Positions 7,117 through 15,947 of a stretch of 64,000 bases of DNA are shown piece by piece. The translations under genes were made by a program, and so were the position numbers. The DNA comes from an uncultured Candidatus Saccharibacteria bacterium (lineage in GTDB: Bacteria; Patescibacteriota; Saccharimonadia; Saccharimonadales; Saccharimonadaceae), in NCBI GenBank assembly GCA_948868795.1, contig CAQRDK010000001.1:62001-126000 (forward strand). Reading direction: 5' to 3'. The number at the start of each line of letters is the position of its first letter. Position 1 is the stretch's first letter. The notes under the pieces are model-generated. The model searched no databases and was not told the DNA's origin. It saw nothing but the letters and a program-made list of their open reading frames with translations.

Positions 7117-9134
7117 TGATAAATCCACCTAAAGCCACGAAAGCTCCCGCTATTGAGCGGAAAGCCATACTGGACTGGAGCACTGGAACGGTTACCGACT
7201 ACGATGCGAGACGCGTTGTAGATAATTCACTGGTCTCAACCTCGAATATGGTGCTTGAACAAAACGGCGTGATTCGGCCAAGGCCTGCACTCGTAGAATA
7301 TGGCCCCCAGCCAGTCGGTAAGGTATTGGGGGAGATTTTCGAGTGTAAGGTGATGGATGGGATGACGCCGAGATTCTATATGGTGGCAATGATGGTGAAA
7401 GACGGCACCGCCAATGTGTACTATGCGACTGGAGAGAGTGCGAATTGGACTAAGATAGAAGGCAGAGATTATGACGCGGCATCTCCGGCGCACTTCCTTC
7501 AGGTGCGCGGCAAAGTTCTAATCCTGAATGGCGAAGCATTGAGCTTTATTGACACGACGACATGGAAAATTACCAGCTTCAAGAGCCTTAAAGACCCGCA
7601 AAAAGCGCCACTATGTACGCTTAATAACTTGTCTGGGTCAGATTTCAAGGTTTATTATGCGATTACGGCGAACTCAACCGTTGGGGAGACTGCTGGCTCT
7701 CCGGTCGCGGCACAAAGCATATCTACGCAGCGTGATTTATGGAGTGATGAGCAGAAAATCACGATCTCGTGGGAAGCGGTTGAGGGAGCTACCGGCTACA
7801 ATGTGTATATGGGTGTCTCGGCAGACGGAACTGGTCAACCGGAGCTTTACATGATAGCTTCTGGACTTGATCCAACGATCACGAGCTTTACGGACGACGG
7901 CACCAAAGCTCAGATTTTGAGCCGCGGATCGTTGCCGAGCTATAATTCGACGTCTGGGCCGAAAGCAAGGCGTGGAACGGTCGTAAACGGCCGTGTATGG
8001 CTAGTTGGCGACACAGAGAACCCTTATTACGTACGGCACGGCGGCGATTACGATCACGAACTAGATTTTTCACCTGCCAATGGCGGTGGCTTTACGCCGG
8101 TCGCAAGCGGTACAAAGGAAGTGCCGATTGCCGTGATGCCATTCCGTAAGGGTAGTGGTGATAGCACGGTCGTGGTCTTGACGCAAGGATCAAACGGTAG
8201 CGGGAAAAGGTATCACCTGATTCATAATCAACTCACGTACGGATCGGAGACGATAGTTGCGTGGGAGGTTATGGAAGATAGCGGTACGGACGGCACGGAC
8301 AGTCCTGATGGCGTTGTAATTCATAATAACTCGCTGTATTACCCGTCACGGGACGGTTTTAAGACGACTGGAACAATTCCGCAGCTTCAAAACGTCCTAT
8401 CAACGACTCAAATTACCGCCACAATTAAAGATCAAGTTGCACTTCTCAACACAAAGAGTATGGACAAAGCGGTTGGTCTGGCATATGAAGGTAGAGTTTA
8501 CTGGGCATTACCAGTCAGCGCGGACAAAAACAGCCAAGTGTGGGTGTTAGATTTGGAGCATAAGGGCGCGTGGATTCTTGCTTGGCATCTCAGCGTCGAC
8601 TGGATGTGGCTTTACAACGATAATTCTGGCGAAACGCATTTTCTCATCCTGTCGAATAATAAAATCTATCAAATGAGTCGCAACTTCGCGACGCGCGATG
8701 ATCGTGTGCCTTTTATGACTGAGGCAAAAAGCGGCCAAATCGAGTGGTCAAAAGATGGCCGAGATTGGGCGAGGCTGATTCAAGTCGTGTTTACTTTGTT
8801 GAGACCGCGCGGAACCATTAACTTCGACGTCAGCGGTTATACGGAAGATGGGAAAATGACGTGGCGAGAGTCGGTTACGATTACCACAAACAGTATACCG
8901 GTTGGTTTTAGCGACCTCAACCGCGGTTGGAATAAACCGCATGGATTTAGTAAGCTGGTCGGGACGCGACATAACGTCGATGACGACAGAGACACCGTAG
9001 ACGTAATTGTTGAAGTGGACGAAGACGTACAATGGTTCGAATATCGCATATCTTCAACGACAAGTGGCGTCGACTACGCTATTTCGAGCGTTGTTGCTGA
9101 ATATGTCGGTATCGGAATTAAAGATTTAAGTTAA
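7116..9134 (+). CDS. Large tail/nozzle protein with an internal FN3-like domain
   Basis: A 672-residue, beta-rich protein. The start (DWSTGTVTDYDARRVVDNSLVS then RPRPAL) resembles short-tailed phage tail-tube (nozzle or stabilisation) proteins, which begin with a conserved DNA-exit domain and continue as a beta-propeller-like body. Residues of about 170-265 look like a fibronectin type III unit (ISWEAVEGATGYNVYMG). Directly overlapping its neighbour (TAATG) it is part of the virion operon. Function as tail nozzle is an inference; the FN3-like segment is seen. Confidence 0.6.
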   Translation: MINPPKATKAPAIERKAILDWSTGTVTDYDARRVVDNSLVSTSNMVLEQNGVIRPRPALVEYGPQPVGKVLGEIFECKVMDGMTPRFYMVAMMVKDGTANVYYATGESANWTKIEGRDYDAASPAHFLQVRGKVLILNGEALSFIDTTTWKITSFKSLKDPQKAPLCTLNNLSGSDFKVYYAITANSTVGETAGSPVAAQSISTQRDLWSDEQKITISWEAVEGATGYNVYMGVSADGTGQPELYMIASGLDPTITSFTDDGTKAQILSRGSLPSYNSTSGPKARRGTVVNGRVWLVGDTENPYYVRHGGDYDHELDFSPANGGGFTPVASGTKEVPIAVMPFRKGSGDSTVVVLTQGSNGSGKRYHLIHNQLTYGSETIVAWEVMEDSGTDGTDSPDGVVIHNNSLYYPSRDGFKTTGTIPQLQNVLSTTQITATIKDQVALLNTKSMDKAVGLAYEGRVYWALPVSADKNSQVWVLDLEHKGAWILAWHLSVDWMWLYNDNSGETHFLILSNNKIYQMSRNFATRDDRVPFMTEAKSGQIEWSKDGRDWARLIQVVFTLLRPRGTINFDVSGYTEDGKMTWRESVTITTNSIPVGFSDLNRGWNKPHGFSKLVGTRHNVDDDRDTVDVIVEVDEDVQWFEYRISSTTSGVDYAISSVVAEYVGIGIKDLS

Positions 9135-9148
9135 AAAGGAGAGAAGAA

Positions 9149-9673
9149 ATGGCGTCAATCACAGATAAATTATGTAAAGCAAGCGACGGAAGCGGAATCT
9201 ACCCGAACGTTGCGAAGGTGGTTCAGGCACGGTCTGTTGGCGAAAAAACATTACGCTGCGATAATTTGGCTGGATGGCCGACCGACACACCGGTACATTT
9301 TTCATCATATCGGTTAAATGCCGATGGTTCTATTAACTACGAATCGCAGAGCGACTGGAAAGGCATAGTTTCGCAGGATTCGATTATTAACCTAGAGTGG
9401 CAAGCCGGCGCCGTTGATAGTGGCCACCTAGTCGATGATCAAATTGAGATGAATCTCACGATTGGCATGTGGGCAGATTTGATAAGTCTATTCCTGATGG
9501 TATTTAGCCAAGATGGGACACTTAAGCCCGGCGTAGTAACGAGTGAAGCCCTAGCAGATAACGCCGTAACCGCTGGAAAGTTGGACAACAAAACAATGAT
9601 GTTCTCTGATAAAGATCTTTCGGAAGGGGCTGATATGCCAAATGGAGTAATGCTGTATGGGGTGTACAAGTAA
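9149..9673 (+). CDS. Tail-associated protein, short
   Basis: A 174-residue protein of mixed polar and beta character with GVVTSEALADNAVTAGKLDNKTM in the C-terminal part. That kind of segment (xxAItaaKl) recurs in phage tail fibres and baseplate tips. AAAAAGGAGAGAAG precedes its ATG, and the stop overlaps the next ATG (TAATG). A minor tail or fibre-anchor protein is likely; no enzyme motif is seen. Confidence 0.6.
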   Translation: MASITDKLCKASDGSGIYPNVAKVVQARSVGEKTLRCDNLAGWPTDTPVHFSSYRLNADGSINYESQSDWKGIVSQDSIINLEWQAGAVDSGHLVDDQIEMNLTIGMWADLISLFLMVFSQDGTLKPGVVTSEALADNAVTAGKLDNKTMMFSDKDLSEGADMPNGVMLYGVYK

Positions 9674-10854
9674 TGGCTGAGTGTTCGCATAAAGGTAGTA
9701 CTTATATTGAAGTCCGGCTTGTAGTAACCGAGGATCGCAGCACGAGTGGCGTCTCAAGGCTGACCGGTAAACTACAAGCGCGCCGAACCAACGCATGGAC
9801 TGGTGATACGTATCAGTATGGAGGCGCAACTAGCGCAAGAATCACAATTAACGGTGAATCAAAGACTTTTACCTCCTTGCGTGTAAACGGTGGGAAACAA
9901 AATGTTTGGCAAGATCAAGGGGAGCTAACGGTAAATGTTAGCCATACATCAGCGAAGACGGTTTATTTTAGCGAATCTGTAAGCGGAACGCAGTATTTCA
10001 ACGGGTCTGCTTCTGGCTCAATCAACTGTGCGGCTTTTAGTAGTGGTAGTGGGAGCGGTGGCGGTAATACCGATCCTCCAACGCCAACTTATACTTCTCC
10101 GTCAATCTCTAGTATTTCCGGCTCGGCGTCATCTACGAGCGCGATATCGGTCACTGGTAGGGTATCAAGTTTTGGTAATGGTTCTGGATCCAGATCCCTT
10201 GTGCTTGGTGTTGTTGCCGGGTCAGCATCCAGTGTTTCCGGCGGACGACGTGAGATTTCGGTATCGGCAACAACTTCTACGCAAAGCGCGACGATAAACA
10301 ACTCCACGTCACCAATCGGCGGTGGTATTACAATTCAAGCCAACGCAAAATATAAAGCGTATATTTACGCTTCTAACGGCATGAGAGACAATTATGCCCT
10401 TAGCTCTGGCGTTTGGACACCTCCACCTACAATTACGCAAATTAGTGCCAATACAAACCGCGATTCAATATCTGTTTCTTGTGGGTATTCCGCTTCTACG
10501 GCCAGCGTTGCTCAGGACATATATTACCGGACCAAGGTTGGAGACGGAAGCTACTCGGCGTGGGCGAAGGGTGGGTCTCTCCCTGCTGGAGCTAATGCCG
10601 GTTCGTTCAATATCAGCGGTGTAGATACGCGCGAAGAACTTACTATTGAAGTTCGGCTGTACTACTCCGGTTCTGGTTTGTATGGTAATTCTAAGACCAT
10701 TAAGTTATCGTCTATCGGTGGGTTTTATGGAAATGTCGGCGGAAAGGCCAAGTTTATCAGTAAAAGCTATTGCCGCGACGAGCACGGCAAAGCTAGGGTT
10801 TTAATAAAGATGTATGGGCGAGACGAGCAGGGGAAGGCGCGACGGATTTTCTAG
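9673..10854 (+). CDS. Receptor-binding-type tail protein with Ser/Gly-rich body
   Basis: A 393-residue protein. The N-terminal third is a beta domain (SRLTGKLQARRTNAWTGDTY, then TINGESKTF) of the kind found in phage DUF859 tail proteins. A Gly/Ser/Pro linker (about 120-140) leads to two Ig-like beta units. The end carries a short repeat, GGKAKFISKSYCRDEHGKAR then YGRDEQGKARRIF, like the NGKAKKI-type repeats at the tips of host-recognition proteins. It is the last virion gene before the strand switch. Binding to the host surface is inferred. Its TAG overlaps the TAG of the opposite gene in a CTAG. Confidence 0.65.
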   Translation: MAECSHKGSTYIEVRLVVTEDRSTSGVSRLTGKLQARRTNAWTGDTYQYGGATSARITINGESKTFTSLRVNGGKQNVWQDQGELTVNVSHTSAKTVYFSESVSGTQYFNGSASGSINCAAFSSGSGSGGGNTDPPTPTYTSPSISSISGSASSTSAISVTGRVSSFGNGSGSRSLVLGVVAGSASSVSGGRREISVSATTSTQSATINNSTSPIGGGITIQANAKYKAYIYASNGMRDNYALSSGVWTPPPTITQISANTNRDSISVSCGYSASTASVAQDIYYRTKVGDGSYSAWAKGGSLPAGANAGSFNISGVDTREELTIEVRLYYSGSGLYGNSKTIKLSSIGGFYGNVGGKAKFISKSYCRDEHGKARVLIKMYGRDEQGKARRIF

Positions 10855-11156
10855 TCGTATTCGAGACGAGACCAACACTTTACAACGTAATAATAGCCCC
10901 CTTTCTGGCCAAGTTTTGAGTATTCGATTCTAAACTCTGGCGTAAGCAGGTCGATGTCTGGGCTTGCGTGTACGAAATCGCTAAACCTCAGATATTCTTC
11001 CTGCTCCTCTTTTGCGTTGCGAACGCGAACACGTTCTTCGTAGCGTACTCTTTTTGGCGCGATCGCAGATCCGTCAACTATATTAGTCTCGGTGTGGGTT
11101 GTAAGACCGCCCTCGACTTTTGTGGTTTTGATTTTTCCATATTCGATTTTGCTCAT
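10851..11156 (-). CDS. Hypothetical phage protein
   Basis: A 101-residue charged protein (MSKIEYGKIKTTKVEGG, ending in YYYVVKCWSRLEYD). It is convergent with the receptor-type gene and the two stop codons overlap in the palindrome CTAG at 10851-10854. An AGGAGA start site is present. It is the last gene of the leftward block, behind terL. No family recognised. Confidence 0.6.
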   Translation of the reverse strand: MSKIEYGKIKTTKVEGGLTTHTETNIVDGSAIAPKRVRYEERVRVRNAKEEQEEYLRFSDFVHASPDIDLLTPEFRIEYSKLGQKGGYYYVVKCWSRLEYD

Positions 11157-11164
11157 TGTTTCTC

Positions 11165-12496
11165 CTAATATAGAATCTTGTTAATACTACTATTTATTGG
11201 CTTTTTTACCTTAATAACTGGCGTATTGGCGCGTGCCTCAGCTTGTGATTCGGCAATTAGGGCATAAATAAGGGCTGATGATGCGTGCGATGACCAGTCA
11301 TGCTCTGGCTTCGACTTTAATAGGTTATTTTTCTCATCGAACTCATAATGATAAGCCCGAGCGCACTCCAGACCACGCGCACATTTTTCGGCATCGAACC
11401 AGCAGCGAGAAAGCTTTGGCCGCGCGATAAGGTTAATATCGTCATTACCAATTTGGAAGTTCGTAGGGCGCAACACTTCAACGTTGCGGATGTCGTTTTG
11501 AGCGAAGAACTCCACGCGTGATAGGCCAGTTTGTAATTCGCGTTGTCGGGCATCGTGAGGTAGATAGTGTGTCGCGTAATTATAGCCTTTTTGACGAATA
11601 ACGGCGATATAATGGGCTAGATCCTCACCGCTATTCTCGTAATAGTCAATAAACCGAATCTCCTTCATAACCCGCTGGAAGAACCAAATTGCCGTTGAAT
11701 CTCCGACGCCGAGATCCCACGCCGTATAAACTCCGGTGCCTGCGTCATAAGGTACGGAACAGATGCGTCCTTCGATAGCGGCTTGGCTGAGCTGTTTACC
11801 AAATACAGAGCCGGTCTTAGAAGTGAGTGGCTCGCCTAGCCAGACGTGCGCATACATCTCTGGATTATTTTTAAGCATTTCGGCGCGCTCAAACTTCACT
11901 TCGTCGCTTAGTAAATCCTCGATTTCTTCGCTATTTACCTTACGGACGTAGGTGCGGTCGCTCGGATGAGCAACAAGCCTGTCCCAGACCGGATCATGTT
12001 CGGTAAGTCGGTTGAAAGTCCAGATAATACGGCTTCCGCTTTTGCGAATTGTCGGAATTAGAACGTCAATGGAGCTGGCTGATACCGATTCGGCTTCTTC
12101 GACCCAGCAAACATCGACACCTTCGTAGGAGCGGATGTTGTCTTCGTTGTTATACATACCCTCGAACATGAACTCGCTACCTGTAATCTTATTGCGGATG
12201 GACTCTTTCGTAACCACCCAGCTTTGCTGGAGAAAGGCATGCTTGTGGATTAAGTCGGAGAGTAGTTTATGAACGGATTTCTCGATTGACTTTTGAACTT
12301 CGCGGACGCACAGGATGCGCATTGTTTTGTTCGCCGCTTCAATAAGCAGCGATAGACCCACTTGAGTCGATTTTCCGCTAGACCGGCCGCCATAGTAAAT
12401 AATATGCCGCCAGTCCTTAGATGGCTGGAATAGCTCTTTGAAAGGCTCTGGTATTTCTAAACTAGCTCTCTGACCGTCCATCTTTCTTCTCCGCAT
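11165..12496 (-). CDS. terL: Terminase large subunit
   Basis: The packaging motor ATPase and nuclease. In the 443-residue protein, Walker A is YYGGRSSGKS (about 34-43), Walker B is VDVCWVEEAE (about 127-136), and a C-terminal nuclease domain begins near AWDLGVGDSTAIWFF, whose Asp residues would bind metal. The length fits the PBSX/Terminase_3 class. It overlaps terS by 35 bp; an ATG at 12481 is an alternative start. Unusually, terminase lies on the opposite strand from portal and capsid, in the same leftward block as recombination genes. Confidence 0.93.
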   Translation of the reverse strand: MRRRKMDGQRASLEIPEPFKELFQPSKDWRHIIYYGGRSSGKSTQVGLSLLIEAANKTMRILCVREVQKSIEKSVHKLLSDLIHKHAFLQQSWVVTKESIRNKITGSEFMFEGMYNNEDNIRSYEGVDVCWVEEAESVSASSIDVLIPTIRKSGSRIIWTFNRLTEHDPVWDRLVAHPSDRTYVRKVNSEEIEDLLSDEVKFERAEMLKNNPEMYAHVWLGEPLTSKTGSVFGKQLSQAAIEGRICSVPYDAGTGVYTAWDLGVGDSTAIWFFQRVMKEIRFIDYYENSGEDLAHYIAVIRQKGYNYATHYLPHDARQRELQTGLSRVEFFAQNDIRNVEVLRPTNFQIGNDDINLIARPKLSRCWFDAEKCARGLECARAYHYEFDEKNNLLKSKPEHDWSSHASSALIYALIAESQAEARANTPVIKVKKPINSSINKILY

Positions 12497-12917
12497 CGAA
12501 TTTTACGAAGGCAATATCTATGCCGGTAATAGGTTCGCCGCCGCTTGTGATGTCGACGGTCGGTTTTTCTCCGGCCGTATCTCGAATCGCTTCAAAGGCA
12601 CGGACGTCGCCGTTCTCTAAAACCTTGTCGGTGAGCTTCATCAGCATCCCGGCGCCGTGCGTAGCGTTTTCTGCGCTAATACCGGCGTCAATGAGCCGGT
12701 TTTTCAGCTCACCTTCTGGAAGCTTCGATTGTAGTAACATTTGGGCAATTCGCTGGAGTTTCAGCTCGTCTTTGTACTTTTTAGCCGATATTCGACCGCC
12801 TTTGCTAGCGATCTTCTTTCGCTCTTTCGGCGGCCGCTTAGCGAGCGACACCAGATTCGCCTTTGACTTGGGGTTCTGCTTGCGTGGGCCGCGTTTGGAA
12901 GGCTTTTTGTTTGTCAT
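12462..12917 (-). CDS. terS: Terminase small subunit
   Basis: A 151-residue DNA-recognition subunit. The first ~45 residues are a basic tail (KKPSKRGPRKQNPKSKANL, then ASKGGRISAKKYKDE), the middle is helical (AQMLLQSKLPEGELKNRLIDA), and the C-terminus has the small-terminase segment FEAIRDTAGEKPTVDI followed by an acidic end. It lies upstream of terL with overlap and its ATG overlaps the rusA stop (ATGA), so the three are coupled. Confidence 0.85.
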   Translation of the reverse strand: MTNKKPSKRGPRKQNPKSKANLVSLAKRPPKERKKIASKGGRISAKKYKDELKLQRIAQMLLQSKLPEGELKNRLIDAGISAENATHGAGMLMKLTDKVLENGDVRAFEAIRDTAGEKPTVDITSGGEPITGIDIAFVKFDAEKKDGRSES

Positions 12918-13306
12918 CCTTTTTCCTCCGTTATAGTTATTATTGCTTTAGGGTTTTCTCTATCTATACCGCCTAACCGGACGTTTAGCTCCTTGACGCA
13001 TTTTATGGAGTCATCCTTGATTACTTCTGATCTAGTCAAAGCATCAAGTATTGAAGTGGCTTGATTGTCTAGGTCTCTGCGTTGCAGGTTTGGCTCGTAA
13101 ATTACGATCGAAATCTTGCATTTTCCTATCGGTTTATCTTGTGCGAGCGTTTGAACGCTGAACTGGTTAATCATGTCGTGTTCGTTTGCCAATGCTGCCT
13201 TATTGGAAATCATCATAGGTTTTCCGGTTTTTGCGTTTCTGATGATCCGCTTTGTATTTTTCTTAGATATAACCATGCCGTAATAGGTCAACTCGATCTT
13301 CTTCAT
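12914..13306 (-). CDS. rusA: RusA-type Holliday junction resolvase
   Basis: A 130-residue endonuclease of the RusA family, which cuts four-way junctions made during phage recombination. The signature is RRDLDNQATSILDAL, giving D78 and D80, with a third acidic site at D98/D99 in IKDDS. A basic N-terminal region (ISKKNTKRIIRNAKTGKP) is typical. It clusters with YqaJ and RecT genes. Start overlaps the upstream stop (TAATG). Confidence 0.88.
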   Translation of the reverse strand: MKKIELTYYGMVISKKNTKRIIRNAKTGKPMMISNKAALANEHDMINQFSVQTLAQDKPIGKCKISIVIYEPNLQRRDLDNQATSILDALTRSEVIKDDSIKCVKELNVRLGGIDRENPKAIITITEEKG

Positions 13307-13500
13307 TATTCTTCCTGTCCTTTCCGCAAAATCTCGTATTTATCGCCTCTTAAAATGGCAACGGTGCCCATAAACCTTACGCCATGTGTTCCATCCGGAA
13401 AATAATTTTTATACCACATAGCGTCTCGCCATTTTAGGCGAGTGCCTTTGCGGCGAGTTTTGTGGATGGCGGTTATGTATGCTGGTGTTTCACTGCTCAT
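13306..13500 (-). CDS. Small hypothetical phage protein
   Basis: A 64-residue basic protein (MSSETPAYITAIHKTRRKGT) with KNYFPDGTHGVRFMGTVAIL. I choose the ATG at 13500, which has AGAGAGGAA upstream; a GTG at 13530 is possible but lies deep in the upstream gene. It overlaps that gene by 11 bp and rusA by one base. No family recognised. Confidence 0.6.
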   Translation of the reverse strand: MSSETPAYITAIHKTRRKGTRLKWRDAMWYKNYFPDGTHGVRFMGTVAILRGDKYEILRKGQEE

Positions 13501-13642
13501 CCAACTCGTTCCTCTCTGCCTTATGGCCACACCAACAGCATTGTCCAGAGGCCACAGCCATCGCCCAATTTTCCTTTTCGCACTTTGGGCAGCGCGTTAA
13601 AAAGATCCTGCCATCATCTGATAAAAATCCGTATTTGCTCAT
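13490..13642 (-). CDS. 50-residue zinc-ribbon protein
   Basis: A short protein, MSKYGFLSDDGRIFLTRC and on, with two Cys pairs: CPKC at 18-21 and CWCGH at 36-40. This spacing makes a zinc ribbon. It lies in a string of overlapping small genes, starting two bases after the upstream stop. Such ribbons in phages can be DNA-binding or transcription-modifying; which one cannot be told from sequence. Confidence 0.7.
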   Translation of the reverse strand: MSKYGFLSDDGRIFLTRCPKCEKENWAMAVASGQCCWCGHKAERNELDEQ

Positions 13643-13644
13643 CC

Positions 13645-14009
13645 TTATTCCTCATTCTCAAACATTTCACCTACATCTTGCCTGAACTGCTCAACTGCTT
13701 TATTAACTTGTGCTTCTATGCGTTGCTTTTGTGTTTTGCCAAACCATTTTTCTTTGAAGTATCGTTTAGCCTTGTTATAGCACTCCACACCGCAATCACC
13801 ACTCCTCCACCAATCGTGAGCCTTCAACACGCACGCTAAATCGTACAACATTTCTGATAATTCCACATCATTTAATGGGTTCATAGCGCGTGCCACCACG
13901 GCACCTTTCTTCTGTTCTTCGGCTCCAAGGTTGTAGTCAGCGTCTATATTCCAGTCAAAGATGTCTTGCGTGATCTTGTCGTGGAAGTAATTAAAATGCC
14001 CCCGCTCAT
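13645..14009 (-). pseudogene. MSGGHFNY-family phage protein, interrupted in a G5 tract
   Basis: From the ATG at 14009 (start site GGAGGAAGAGAA) the frame reads MSGG and then runs to an early stop. One extra G in the G5 run (plus-strand C5 at 13999-14003) would give MSGGHFNYFHDKITQDIFDW and then continue in the open frame down to 13645, 121 residues in all. MSGG(H/S)FNY is a well-known start of a small phage protein family of unknown function, so the frame break is real relative to the family. It may be a sequencing error in a homopolymer, a mutation, or slippage. Confidence 0.75.
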
Positions 14010-14167
14010 TTCTCTTCCTCCGAACAATCGAAGTCGCGAGCTAGTTCGTCAATACGCATATGGTGTTGCCGACCTTCTGCGTCTTTCAAAACGATATGCT
14101 CTTCGTGGCTAGAAAAGAACGCGTAAACCTCTCCGGTCTTTTTTCGTGTGAGTTTGATTTCTTTCAT
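14006..14167 (-). CDS. 53-residue hypothetical phage protein
   Basis: A short charged protein beginning MKEIKLTRKKTGEVYAFFSS and ending CSEEEK. It has a good start site (GAGAGG, 7 bases before ATG) and its stop overlaps the next start in ATGA. The pattern (KLTRKKTGEVY.F...VLKDAEG) suggests a small beta-barrel domain; no named family recognised. Confidence 0.65.
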   Translation of the reverse strand: MKEIKLTRKKTGEVYAFFSSHEEHIVLKDAEGRQHHMRIDELARDFDCSEEEK

Positions 14168-14182
14168 ATTTTTACCTCTCTC

Positions 14183-14730
14183 CTATTTCTCTAAATCTGC
14201 GAGAATAATCTGTTGTTTGAATACCCCAATAGCAAAATATGCTGCTTTGAAAGTTGGGCTTTTGCCGATTTCTCCAGTTTTTGCGTTGTAAAAACGTGTT
14301 CTTCGGGATGGGATGAGCAGCTGAAGCTGCGGTACGCAGCCGTCTCTCTCTCTCTCTCTCTTAGTGACACATTGATCACCGAGTCGCTTAATATATTGAC
14401 TGGTAATAATAGCGCGAAGGGTTTGTCTAGCGCTAGGCACCTTTCCCAGTAACGGCGTTTGTTCGTGTATGGTGGATTTGAAATAATCACATCCCACGCT
14501 TCTGGCTCGTACGCAAAGAAATCTTGCCCGTAGTCGATATGCGAATATGTAACTTTGAACCCATTTTTTCGCAAGACTTGAACGAATTGGCTATCTTCGC
14601 GATCGAAAGGGCACCAAATTGTTTTATTTTTTAGGTGTTGTATGTGCGGCAGTAGAAGTTCTACCGTTTTCGCTGGCGTGTATTGCTCATCACCTCCGCC
14701 GCTCGTGTAATATACTTGATTGTTAGCCAT
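14183..14730 (-). pseudogene. DNA methyltransferase-like gene, out of frame at a (GA)9 repeat
   Basis: The N-terminal part is an adenine-methyltransferase-like fold: a motif I-like stretch IWCPFDREDSQF (38-49) and the catalytic NPPY at 85-88 (VIISNPPYTNK). The frame then enters a dinucleotide repeat (plus strand (TC)9, 14343-14360). With nine units it shifts into an unlikely tail that stops at 14191. With eight or eleven units it would continue as RRTRFYNAKTGEIGKSPTFK and end at 14183, a C-terminus that fits this phage family (PTFKAAYF then KQQIIL). So the sequenced copy is in an OFF state of a likely phase-variable gene. Confidence 0.8.
14343..14360. repeat. (TC)9 microsatellite inside the methyltransferase gene
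   Basis: Nine TC units on the plus strand, read as (GA)9 by the gene. Frame arithmetic: units n with n = 2 mod 3 (8, 11) join the NPPY half to the conserved C-terminus; n = 9 does not. A GCAGCTGAAGCTGC hairpin lies just beside the tract (14318-14331). Confidence 0.9.
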
Positions 14731-14731
14731 T

Positions 14732-15538
14732 TTATTTGCTCATTACTCCTAAATACACCTTCCACTCTTTTTCGTGGGTCTTGATGGAGGCTTCGGCATC
14801 TTCTTCGTTAGCGAAATAAATGCCACCAAAAGCGTTTACTGACCACTGCACAATTTTTAGTGTTTTATCGTCAGAATCATAGTAGACGAGCGTCTTCTCT
14901 TGACTGTGATTATTCCAATCTGGCTTAAATCCTTTCGTATCATTTAGCAAAACTTCTCTAGCTAGTCGACGAGAGATATCTCTTTCTGCTTCTTCCTTAG
15001 TAAGGAGAATCAAACCTAACGAGCGCAGTCCTTCAAGATGCTCATGCCAATATGCTTTGCTAGCAACTGGACCATACGCGGTCATTTCAATTACCCAACA
15101 TTCATCGCCTTCTACTAGATCTGAGGTCGTCATTGCAAGATGCCTATCGGTCTTTTCTGTAATTTTTAAATTTCTTTCAGACCAGCCAATATTTTGTTTT
15201 AGCATATCGACAAAATCGCATGCTTTCGTCAAGTCGTAAAAACGTACCTGATACATGGGACCACGCTCGTTATCCATCGTTTTAAGCCTGTCAAAACTAC
15301 TAAACGGCTCCCATTTGCCTGAGTCCCCCATTACCCATAAATAATAGACGGGGCTTCCTAGGTTTTCATCGAGTTCTTTTTCTAGCCTATATTCCATTTT
15401 CTCCTCTGCGAATTTTCTTACTAAGTTTTCTATACAAACGCCCTTGCCCTTTAGAGAAAGGCGGTCGAACACATCATAGATGGTTCTTAAATTGCAGATG
15501 TCGCACGCGATCTGTTCTTTGCTAATTTGCCCGGCCAT
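14732..15538 (-). CDS. Hypothetical phage protein, 268 residues
   Basis: A soluble acidic protein. The N-terminus has two Cys in IACDICNLRTIYDV; the C-terminus has NAFGGIYFANEEDAEASIK then THEKEWKVYLGV, a segment that looks like a small alpha/beta unit repeated in phage proteins of this region. It ends one base from the methyltransferase start and overlaps the YopX gene by 17 bp. I do not recognise a catalytic motif. Confidence 0.6.
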   Translation of the reverse strand: MAGQISKEQIACDICNLRTIYDVFDRLSLKGKGVCIENLVRKFAEEKMEYRLEKELDENLGSPVYYLWVMGDSGKWEPFSSFDRLKTMDNERGPMYQVRFYDLTKACDFVDMLKQNIGWSERNLKITEKTDRHLAMTTSDLVEGDECWVIEMTAYGPVASKAYWHEHLEGLRSLGLILLTKEEAERDISRRLAREVLLNDTKGFKPDWNNHSQEKTLVYYDSDDKTLKIVQWSVNAFGGIYFANEEDAEASIKTHEKEWKVYLGVMSK

Positions 15539-15947
15539 ACTCTACGTCCAGTAGTTCTGGATTCTCAAAGATGTTTCCGATAATTTTTAGCTCCTCTGAA
15601 TCAAAGGCCGACAATATCGCAACGTTGCGCTTTTTATCAACGATTACAAAGCTGCCATTTTCGAACCCGATTGCGCCAATAATCACAATTTTTTGGCTCA
15701 TAATCTTGTAACTTGCTTTTACGATATGACCTTCGTAGATTGGCCGCTTGTTTTTATCGTTCAGGCCGGTATATGCCAGCCGACGGAATCGGCCGAAACA
15801 TTGTAAGCGCATTTCGTAATCCGTCCCATACGTATTGTCTGAGATCGAAACGAAATGCTCGACGTCTTTAATAGTGGCGTACTTACACAAATCTTTGTCC
15901 CAAAACATATAGTTCGCAGGCAAAGTCGCTAATTCGTCTGCCCTCAT
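15522..15947 (-). CDS. YopX family protein
   Basis: A 141-residue protein with the features of the phage YopX family: TGLNDKNKRPIYEGHIVK in the middle and LKIIGNIFENPELL near the end. The family is widespread in Firmicutes phages and its role is unknown. The start overlaps the upstream gene by 4 bp, placing it in the early leftward operon. Confidence 0.85.
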   Translation of the reverse strand: MRADELATLPANYMFWDKDLCKYATIKDVEHFVSISDNTYGTDYEMRLQCFGRFRRLAYTGLNDKNKRPIYEGHIVKASYKIMSQKIVIIGAIGFENGSFVIVDKKRNVAILSAFDSEELKIIGNIFENPELLDVEYGRAN

